From Phialophora verrucosa (taxonomy: Eukaryota; Ascomycota; Eurotiomycetes; Chaetothyriales; Herpotrichiellaceae): DNA of 64,000 nt. The translations under genes were made by a program, and so were the position numbers. Shown one piece after another: positions 55,989 through 64,000 of the stretch. The notes beneath the pieces are model-generated. The model was not told the DNA's origin. It saw only the letters and a program-made list of their open reading frames with translations, and ran no database searches. Each line of letters starts with the position of its first letter. The first letter of the stretch is position 1. The stretch spans positions 496,001 to 560,000 of the forward strand of contig MSED01000014.1 of the NCBI GenBank assembly GCA_002099365.1, in the 5' to 3' direction.

Positions 55989-57202
55989 ATGGCTGTCGCA
56001 ACAAAGTTGACGACGACGGTTACTTCCAGACATCCCCAAGAGACTCCTTATCAGCTCGATCCTGAACAGGTCCGCAATCGCTCCGGTGATCTGATGACTT
56101 TCTAACTCGGGCGCAGACACTCAAAGCATCTCGAGCCTTGCTACAGCACATTCAAACCGAGACCAAGCGCTTACAGCAGGCTTCCTCGAAAAAGAGTCTG
56201 CTGGCGACCAGTGGCTCTGACCTGGACGAGGACGTTGCCGAAGATGCAGAAGCCCCGATATGGATGACCCTCACCACCAAACAACATATTGTAGACAAGA
56301 ACCGTCTGAAACCCAGCAAAATCCCGGTGCCGCATTCCTTGAATACATCACCTGATCTCCGGATATGCCTCATCACCGCGGACCCTCAAAGAGCAGTCAA
56401 GAACCTCGTGGCCGACCCTGCATTTCCGGAGCAACTCAAATCTCGCGTTACTCGAGTAATTGGTTTCACGAAGCTAAAGGCAAGATACAAGACGTATGAA
56501 CAACTGCGGGCGCTGCTATCTGAGCATGACATCTTTCTGGCCGATGACCGAATCATCACCCGTCTACCGCAGACGCTTGGCAAAGTCTTTTACAAAGGGA
56601 CGTCGAAGAGACCGATTCCAATCGTCATTACAGACTCGAGGAAAGACAAGAAGGAGTCTAAAAAGCCAAAGGAGGACGGCGTGGCTGCTTCCACCTCACC
56701 GCAGGTACTGGCGAGAGAAATCGAGAAAGCTCTGAATTCTGTTCCTGTTAGCCTCAAACCCGGCGTTCTTGTCGCTGTACGCGTTGGGCTGGCTGCCTTT
56801 AAGCCAGAGCAGTTGGCGGATAATATCACCGCTGTTGTGGGCAGGTTGATTGAAAAACACGTCGTGAAAGGATGGAAAAATGTTCGAGGTATTCATATCA
56901 AAGGACAATCTTCGTTTGCGGTACCTCTGTGGCTTGCAGACGATTTGTGGACCGAGACAGAGGACATTCTCGAGGCGCCAGAGGCAACTGGACAGCTGGA
57001 CAATGGTGTCGAGCGAGATGAAAGCGGACAGAAGCGCAAGCGAAATCTAGCGACCACAAAGGGACCACAGGCTGGGTCTCGGAAACGGGCAAAGGTGGCC
57101 GAGGGAGAGGATGGAAAGTCCGGGTCTAGTCAGCAAGGTGCTCAGGCCAGGAAGAGCAAACTAGCCGCTCAAAAAGCAAAAGCATTTGGCGAAGAGCTGT
57201 AG
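55989..57202 (+). CDS. Ribosomal L1-domain ribosome-biogenesis protein (Cic1/Utp30-like)
   Basis: Two exons, 55989-56069 and 56117-57202, give 388 aa. The 47-nt intron starts GTCCGC and ends GCGCAG, so the donor is atypical. The protein shows the ribosomal L1 fold typical of RSL1D1, Cic1 and Utp30: IWMTLTTKQHIVDKNRLKP, LRICLITADPQRAVKNL, RVIGFTKLKARYKTYEQLRA and HDIFLADDRIITRLPQTLGKVFY, then the last half with GVLVAVRVGLAAFKPEQLADN and KGWKNVRGIHIKGQSSFAVPL. The C-terminal ~75 residues are Lys/Arg/Glu-rich and contain nuclear/nucleolar signals (KRKRN, SRKRAK). The role is assembly of pre-ribosomal particles in the nucleolus. It lies divergent from the FHA gene and directly upstream of UPF2 on the same strand, with 450 nt between. 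Confidence 0.9.
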
Positions 57203-57651
57203 ATGAGAATGGCCGTGTCTCTGTATGTCAGTACAGCATGGTACGGATAGACAACGGGCCCTGTCCTGTGCATGGCCTCGATAATGAGCAATGTTCCTCG
57301 AGTTTGATACAAGGCTGCACGTAGATTGAACACTCGGTGGCGGCTCACTTGGATCTCGTTAAACGGCTTGGCAGCGTGGCACCCCTCGTCATCATGATCG
57401 GGCCACGGCACCTACGAGTGTGCGGCTTCCTGCAGACGTGATTGCCCGAGTTCAGGTTTGGTTTGGACCGAAAACATAATATGCCCCTCCCATTTCACTC
57501 TCCCTTGACAGGCATCTAGCGCATATTCACCACGCCAAACACGCAGTGAATCTGGCGTTCAGTCCATAAGGCAGGATTCCTGCATCCTCTGTGCTTTCTG
57601 CCCTGCCGTCATGCGAGCGTCGGGAACGTCTTTACATCATCGCGGGCCGTC
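57203..57651. other. Intergenic before UPF2
   Basis: 449 nt, the terminator of the L1-domain gene and the promoter of UPF2. Nothing else was seen. Confidence 0.6.
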
Positions 57652-60600
57652 ATGGACCGCCAGCGCAAGAGTGCGTGTGTGAGCTCGATCGACAGGTAGC
57701 CCGCTGACACTTTGACACAGGAACGATACGTGACCTGAACCTGCGCGTCTGGTCAGGCGCAAAGGGTACGCTGCGTCACACTGAGATCGAATTCAGCTCC
57801 AAATCATTGACAGGGCTACAGACGTCTACGAAGTAGCAAACTCCCTCGATTCCTCGCTCAAGAAAAACACTGCGTTTATTAAACGTCTGAGAACCGGATT
57901 ATCAGCTGCTGCACAAGACACCTTCCTCTCCGAGATCCGTACATTGTCCCTTCAAAAATATCTGTCCGAGATCATCTCGGCCACGGCTGAAGGCTTGAGT
58001 AAATTGAAGACCGCTGGAGACATCGCAGCTGGAGTTGAGGTCGTCAGTGCCCTGCACCAGCGATTCGGACCACAAGATTTTACGAAGCAGTTGGCATGGC
58101 TTCTGGGAAAAGGACTGACCCCGCCAGACAAGGCTCAACTCAAGCAGTGGACCCCCGAAGTTCGTGAACGCGAAGAGAAGGAACGTCTGGTGAGGCATCG
58201 GGTCCTCCTTCGAGTTGTCACCGAATTTTGGCTGTGTGGTATTCTCAGAAGCTTGGATGACGTGGACCGACCAGATGAAGCTGCGCCGCGAGGCAAGGAC
58301 GGCACCTCTCAACCTGAAATCAAGTCGAAGCCGGTTGCAAACGGCCTTCGATCGGATGCCCACCTGGACCATGAGCCGTTTCCCCTGGAAGTCTTGAAAG
58401 AGTTGCTTGGCCATGACCCCGAGCATGCTAATCTAAGTTTGGCTGTTCTCTTCGTCAAGAGCTTTGCCTGGGACGTTCTAGGCCTCAAACCACCCTCGGA
58501 TGGCAACCGGAAGACGGTCGACGCCGAGGGCCATGTCACTGAGAACGGTAAGGACAGCGACGACCTAGCCGATACTGCTGAAGGAGATGAACCAATAATT
58601 CCCCCACCCATTCGACAGCGCTTTGTCAACGTGCTCGAACGTTACCTGTCCAGTGTCAAAAATCACGTTATTCGAGATCAGCGATCCCTCAACAACCAAA
58701 GCCGTCGAAATGCTGAAGCGTATGTCAAAAGTGGTGAGATCTTCGAGGATAGACAAGCCAATTTTGAGAGGCAATCAAAGGCACAAGAGAAGCTGGTCGC
58801 AAATGCTCAGATTCTCTGTGATGTTCTTGGACAAGAAATGCCGGATCTCGAGGAGAAGGACAGTACAGAGAATGCTGCCTCAGGCACTGTCGGCATGATC
58901 AAGACAGGCGATTACCTCAGAGGTTCCGCTGACGGTGCCGGCATCTGGGAAGATGAAGACGAGCGTCGCTTCTACGAAAACCTGGTCGATCTCAAAGGCC
59001 GCGTCCCGAGCATCCTTCTAGATGACTCAAGGAAGAAGACTGAGACGGAGGAAGCTTCAACTGCCACCACTGACAGTGCGGCTGGGAAGCCTTCTGAAAC
59101 CGACGACCTCTCGACCGCAATCGCAAACAAGACAGTGGGGGCCCAAGTTGATGCGATCCTCCTCCGTTTGCCCGAGCTGCAGACCAAGGAGATGGTCGAC
59201 CAGGTCGCGCTGGACTTCTGTTTCCTTAACTCGAAGGCGTCGCGAAATCGCCTGATCAAGGCAATTCAGGAGGTCCCGAAAGGTCGCATCGATCTACTTC
59301 CACTCTATGCCCGCCTTGCGGCCACCCTGGGACAGTACATGCCAGACGTTCTTCATGGACTGATCTCACATCTTGACGACGAGTTCCGCAGCCTTCAGAG
59401 ACGGAAATCCAAAGACTTTCTGGGACAGATCCGCATGGCGAACATTCGCTACCTTGCTGAACTTTCCAAATTCGGCATTGTGCCAGAGCATGTCATCTTT
59501 CATTGCTTCAAAGTCAGTTTGGACGACTTCTCCAGGATGAACATTGAGATCATCGCACATCTACTGGAGAATTGTGGACGTTACCTTCTGCGGAATTCCG
59601 AGACCGCCCCGCGCATGACATCTTTCCTAGAGACACTGAACCGCAAGAAATCTGCGCAGCATATGGGGGCTCAGGAGCGAATGCTAATCGAGAATGCCTT
59701 ATACTACGTCGACCCTCCGCACCGAGCAGCCATCCAGCAAAAGGAACGAACGCCTACTGAGCTCTTCGTCCGACAGCTGGTCTACATGGACATGACTAAG
59801 AGGAACTATATGAAAGTCCTCAAGACTATTCGCAAACTGCATTGGGAGGAGAAGGAAGTCGTGCAAATGCTCGCAAAGATTTTCAGCAAGCCAGGAAAGG
59901 TGAAATTCAGTAACATTCATCTCTTGGCTGTGCTGCTTCAAGCACTGTTCCGATATCATCAAGATTTTGCCATTGGGGTAATCGACAACGTCCTCGAGTC
60001 TATCACACTCGGCCTGGAGCAAAACGACTTTAAGTTCAATCAGCGGCGAATCGCCGAGGTCAAGTACCTCGGGGAACTCTACAATTATAAGATGATTGAT
60101 TCGACAGTCGTCTTCGACACCTTATACCGAATCGTCACCTTCGGCCACGAAGGGGGAACCCCACAGCCTGGCAACTTCACCCCCTTTGACCCCCCAGATG
60201 AGTATTTCCGAATCCGGCTGGTTTGTACTATTCTTGACACTTGTGGCGTCTGTTTTGATAGAGGCAGTTCGAAGAAAAAGCTTGACTTTTTCCTGACCTT
60301 CTTTCAATACTACATGGCCACCAAAGAACCTCTGCCAATGGAGATTGACTTCCTTGTGCAAGACACTTACTCCCTTGTCCGTCCTAATTGGAAGCTGGTC
60401 ACGGACCTTGGAGAGGCTGGGAAGCTCTTTGCTGAAGCTGTGAGCGCAAATTACAAGCAACAGGCAGCAGAGAAGTCTACCGAACAGGCGGAGGATTTGG
60501 AGGACTCGGCCTCGGACGATGCACTCGGCGATGGCGACGGCGAGGTCGAGGGTGAGGTTGCTCAATCTTCAGAAGACGATGGAGACGTAGGCACACACAA

Positions 60601-61437
60601 ATTCGAGTCTATACGCTTCACTGACCGGTACCAGGCTGGCGCAGACGAAGATACCGGCGAGGACAGAGATGAGGTCGAATCCGACGAGGAAGAGCAGATT
60701 GTGGTTATGCGCCAAGAAGAACAGCTCGATCCCGAGATGGAGGCCGAGTTTGACCGTGCATTCGAGAAAATGATGGCCGAAAGTTTGGACTCGCGCAAGT
60801 TCGAGCGCAAGACTCTCTTCGACGTACCGATACCGATTCGCAAGATCCAACGGGGGCCGATCGAGGCAAATGACGACGAATCCGTCCCTGCTCCGGTGTC
60901 TGAGCCTAACACGATGGCGTTCTCATTGATGACAAAGAAGGGCAACCGACAACAAGCAAGTAGCCCTGATTTGTGGAGCAGGGTTAGTAGCGTCTGGTTA
61001 CAGTGTACTGACAATCTCTGTAGACTAGGACGATCGAGCTGCCTTCGGATTCGAGCTTCGCCGTTTCGATGAAGTCCCAGCAGGCAGCTGAACGAGAAGA
61101 ACAGCAGCGGATCAAGAACCTTGTCCTGAACTATGATCTGCGCGAAGATGATTCCCATGACGGTATTCCCAATGGATTTCCTTGTGGCCCTAATATACCC
61201 CCATTGGAGAGGAATCCCAATACTAAAGGTCTTAAACTAGGCCCGGACCACTATAATCCTTCCCTCAGCCGATCTGAGAGATCGGGGCGCCATGCGCCCC
61301 GAGCGAGAAGACTCAACTTGAGCGACGTTGACTGGTACGGCAATAGAAACTCTGCTGAGAAGGCGGAGAACGAGGCACCCCGAATTCCTCGTTCGCCGGC
61401 TATCAGAACTCCCAGATCGTTGAAGAAGCCAGGCTGA
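57652..61437 (+). CDS. UPF2: Nonsense-mediated mRNA decay factor UPF2 (NMD2)
   Basis: Four exons, 57652-57670, 57721-57765, 57822-60955 and 61024-61437, give 1203 aa. The first two exons are tiny (19 and 45 nt) and code MDRQRKRTIRDLNLRVWSGA. The third starts DVYEVANSLDSSLKKNTAF. Three MIF4G repeats follow (first ~residues 40-240, second around 410-610, third around 630-830), with LKKNTAFIKRLRTGL, NRLIKAIQEVPKGRIDLLPL and VCTILDTCGVCFDRGSSKKKLDFFL as examples. An acidic stretch (~850-960) and the UPF1-binding C-terminal region (EFDRAFEKMMAESLDSRK, KKGNRQQ, ELPSDSSFAVSMKSQQ) complete the protein. The last intron is best read as a GC-AG intron (GCAAGT..CTGTAG). UPF2 bridges UPF3 and the helicase UPF1 during decay of mRNAs with premature stops, in the cytoplasm. 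Confidence 0.95.
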
Positions 61438-61822
61438 TTGGCCTTTTTTGGCCGTGATAGGACATGAAACATTGCGACATGGGTCTTTAAGGGAGCCTCC
61501 CGGAGATTCATCCTCATGCTTATTCAAGCGATTGCAGCATTATGCATTAGCATTTAGTCCGGCCAAGCACACCTGTCGCGGAAGTGGCACTCTCTGTCAC
61601 TACGATCGATGCTCGACCAACAACTGTTCCCGGTTCTCGAGAGCCGTAGGATTGTCAAGGCCGCTTTGCCGCCATCACCACGTGGCGTGCGCACTCCAAG
61701 GAGACACCCGATACAGGGGCAGCAGCCGGTCAGCTCGAAGATGGTCGCCCTTGGCGCAGTACGGCAAAAAGTCCACCGAATGGCACCGACGATCGGACTA
61801 CTGCAGCCCACGGCTACACACC
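61438..61822. other. Intergenic between convergent genes
   Basis: 385 nt between the ends of UPF2 and the thiamine pyrophosphokinase gene. No gene was seen. Confidence 0.6.
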
Positions 61823-62689
61823 TCAGGGGTGGCATAAATCGCTACCAGCTGTAAGGCGTTTGTCCAGCTCCAGAGTGAATAGTGGTCTCGGTCCCTCAAA
61901 CGCAATCTCAATCTTCTCGGCTCGAATATGGTTACTGGTACTCAGTTGGCCGCCAAACTCGGTGGACCAGTTCTCTACATCCCATTCGAGGCCTCTGGTC
62001 GTCAACAACGTCCGTCCGAGGACAGGGAGGATGCCCACGTTTTCGGCAAAATAACCGGGCTCGAGGTGGATGATGTTTGTGTTACCATTCCGGGCTTCTG
62101 ACGCGGTGACGGTAAAGCTTGCGGGTGAGAAGGAAGATAGAACAAATGACAAGCTCTGTTCTGACAATAAGTAAATGCGCCCTTTCAGCAGCGAAGGATC
62201 GTTCTCGGCCATGAAAAGGTGGTGGATCTGTGAGAAGCCTTGGTCGACTCGTCCACCAAGACCGCCTAGGACGACAACGTCCATCGTGTCGTCTTCGCCA
62301 TGGTCGTGTGGTCGGCGAGTTTTTGCCCACTCACGGATATACTTTAAGCACTTCGTAAAGTCGGTGGAATACTGGTCGGGATCCTTGACCACCTGAACGC
62401 CACATGAGCGATAATACTCCTCCACGTCCTTCTCTAGCGAATCCAAATCGCCCACGATAGCATCTGGTAGACGGCTTGAAGCCTGCGATAGCCTTCGGAC
62501 AACACCCCGACCGCCTTCGTGCTTGTACAGTCGATTTGCTCCGCCATCCGCACACACGAGAAGTGAGGCCGATCCAATGACTGTGTGTAGAGCCGGTACG
62601 TTCACGGGCTGGTTCAGCACGATAATGGCATAGGGCTGCGTGGGTTTGCCGTTTAAGAGACCACAAGGGTGCCAGTTGACTGGGGGCAT
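61823..62689 (-). CDS. THI80: Thiamine pyrophosphokinase
   Basis: A single exon on the minus strand gives 288 aa from ATG 62689 (MPPVNWHPCGLL). An in-frame ATG ten codons upstream (62719) lies in AT-rich leader and is less likely. The enzyme transfers pyrophosphate from ATP to thiamine, making the cofactor thiamine diphosphate in the cytosol. Motifs are all present: LLVCADGGANRLY, PDAIVGDLDSL (Mg/ATP site), DPDQYSTDFTKCLKYI and VVLGGLGGRVDQ in the catalytic domain. The C-terminal thiamine-binding beta-sandwich includes VGILPVLGRTLLTTRGLEWDV and STSNHIRAEKIEI. Length matches yeast Thi80-type enzymes. The gene is convergent with UPF2. Confidence 0.95.
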   Translation of the reverse strand: MPPVNWHPCGLLNGKPTQPYAIIVLNQPVNVPALHTVIGSASLLVCADGGANRLYKHEGGRGVVRRLSQASSRLPDAIVGDLDSLEKDVEEYYRSCGVQVVKDPDQYSTDFTKCLKYIREWAKTRRPHDHGEDDTMDVVVLGGLGGRVDQGFSQIHHLFMAENDPSLLKGRIYLLSEQSLSFVLSSFSPASFTVTASEARNGNTNIIHLEPGYFAENVGILPVLGRTLLTTRGLEWDVENWSTEFGGQLSTSNHIRAEKIEIAFEGPRPLFTLELDKRLTAGSDLCHP

Positions 62690-63695
62690 AATGAGGGAAT
62701 ATATAATATAAATTGTCATAAAAATTAGGGATAAACGAGTAGCAAAACCACCAGCACAGAGTCTTGGTTTTCCTTTCCAAGCACTGGACTAGATGGGACT
62801 AGTCGGTGGGAATTATACAGGAAGAAGTGCCCGTGTCGCCCCGATGATGACGCGCGGAGGAGGACATGTGTGTAAGCCATGTGTTGCCTTGTGTATAGAC
62901 TCGACAGAGCAGCCTTGCTTTGCTTGGCCTTTCGGCGATGCACTGTACACTCATCGTTACTGACTATATTACCCAAAGATTATATTCGAGATCGTAGAAT
63001 CGTCCCCCTGCTCGGCAATGGGCCGGTGAATCGGCAGACAATCTGTGTACTACTCGGTACATACTCGAGGGAAGGTCTTGGCGGCCATCGCTCCCTGTGT
63101 TTCGCCTGTCCTCTCTCTTTTCAAAGGAGATCGGCTCCAATGGTCAGATTTCAGCAGCACCCTTTCAGCCTGAGCATGGTCACATAAGATCCTTGCGCAG
63201 GGCAACACCCTCCGAACTCTGCAAGATGACAAGATGCTCCTCTCTCCATCTGTGGATGTGGTTCCTCTCCTCAGCAGCTCGAGCTGCTGACTCATCCAGA
63301 CTCCCCGCCCCATGCGTGCCCCTCGATGCCATTCTCAAGAATGTCCTTCCGGAAAACGCTCAGTTGCCAATGTATGGACTTGTCTTCCGTAAACATGGCG
63401 GCGATGACTATGACAAGTTAAGTACCGACTCTCACTGAACTGCCATCTCGTTTCCCCTTTGGGCGTCTTGTAATAGTTGTTGCTTTGTACACATACGTCA
63501 ACCTTTTCCACTTCATCCGTCCGGAACGCGCGCTCCATTTCACAGCTTTCGATACCTTGTTACCTCCTCCCCGTCTCTCCTCTACGGCATAGTTGACCCA
63601 GTCCCATCCTCACCTCTGTGCTGCTCCCTTCTCCGAGCTCAAACCATCGCTTCCAGCTTCGAGATCTGAGGCCCCGCCAGCTCAACCTTAGCAAC
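62690..63695. other. Divergent promoter region
   Basis: 1.0 kb between THI80 (minus) and the histidine-phosphatase gene (plus). The last 200 nt are CT-rich leader (CCTTGTTACCTCCTCCCCG). No thiamine-riboswitch-like fold was recognised in either leader, but it was not searched computationally. Confidence 0.55.
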
Positions 63696-64000
63696 ATGAC
63701 AACCCCACGTTGTTTCATCGTCCGACACGGCGAGACCGAATGGTCGCTCTCAGGCAAGCACACAGGCACGTCGGACATCCCGTTGACCAAGAATGGGGAG
63801 AAACGAGTCCGCGCAACGGGACGAGCACTCGTCGGCGATGACAGGCTGATCGTCCCCAAACAGCTGGTCCACATGTACGTCGTCGACCTAACTTTTACTC
63901 TGTTAGACCGCCGTGGCTGACCTTGGCGCCCTTGCCAGCTACGTCTCCCCTCGCCAGCGCGCCCAACGAACCCTCGAACTCCTCAGCCTGGGCTGCCACG
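63696..64000 (+). CDS. SHB17: Histidine phosphatase family protein, SHB17-like (partial, cut by window edge)
   Basis: Exon 1 is 63696-63874 and exon 2 begins at 63939 and runs off the right edge. The 64-nt intron starts GTACGT and ends GCCAG, and an Ile codon is split across it. The visible part (~80 aa) begins [20 protein letters not shown], where RHGE is the phosphohistidine motif. [15 protein letters not shown] follows after the junction, the second substrate-phosphate-binding Arg region. This order and the [16 protein letters not shown] segment match the fungal Shb17 group, which removes the 1-phosphate from sedoheptulose-1,7-bisphosphate and feeds ribose synthesis. A general phosphoglycerate-mutase-like phosphatase remains possible because the C-terminal half is missing. 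Confidence 0.85.

Overview
The window is nuclear DNA of a filamentous ascomycete (Pezizomycotina). The evidence is the gene style: short spliceosomal introns (about 47-165 nt) with GT..AG ends and CTNAC-type branch points, genes on both strands with their own promoters, and typical fungal families (GH72 glucanosyltransferase, Fur-type NCS1 permease, Zn2Cys6 and C2H2/fungal_trans regulators, group I G-alpha ending CGLI). The recurring ACGGAGTA-type intergenic motif may hint at a Eurotiomycete, but the species cannot be told from the sequence. Because genes are interrupted, I rebuilt exon-intron models by hand. Every model listed keeps the reading frame across all junctions. I found 24 protein genes (one cut by the right edge), no rRNA, no convincing tRNA, no CRISPR and no intact transposon.

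Region 1 (1-16.9 kb) is gene-poor and accessory-like. It holds a small basic protein of 66 aa, a monocarboxylate-type MFS transporter, an unusual orphan Zn2Cys6 protein made of tandem repeats (four exons, found only by joining exons), a short-chain dehydrogenase and a secreted Ser/Thr-rich GPI-type protein. The gaps between them carry tandem repeats and palindromes.

Region 2 (16.9-24 kb) is denser: a GH72 cell-wall glucanosyltransferase, an O6-alkylguanine-DNA alkyltransferase (antisense to and tail-to-tail with GH72), complex I subunit NDUFB7/B18 and glutamate-cysteine ligase (first step of glutathione synthesis). A repeat-rich spacer (24-25.2 kb) follows.

Region 3 (25.2-32.8 kb) has three minus-strand genes in a row: a Fur-type NCS1 permease, a DUF1771-Smr protein and a C2H2 plus fungal_trans transcription factor. 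A 4.3-kb gene-free stretch then leads to a G-alpha subunit.

Region 4 (37-64 kb) is mainly core cell biology: G-alpha, an MDR quinone-oxidoreductase-like enzyme, the SNARE USE1, a CsbD/Hmp1-like stress protein, ESCRT-I VPS23, a large AT-hook protein, indoleamine 2,3-dioxygenase, an FHA protein, an L1-domain ribosome-biogenesis protein, the NMD factor UPF2 (with a probable GC-AG intron), thiamine pyrophosphokinase and the start of an SHB17-like histidine phosphatase. Most pairs are divergent or convergent, so regulation is probably gene by gene.

I did not find a clear new multi-gene system. The best candidates for something undescribed are the orphan repeat-built Zn2Cys6 protein at 8.8-10.0 kb and a 118-bp element with 32/33-bp inverted arms at 50.7 kb.
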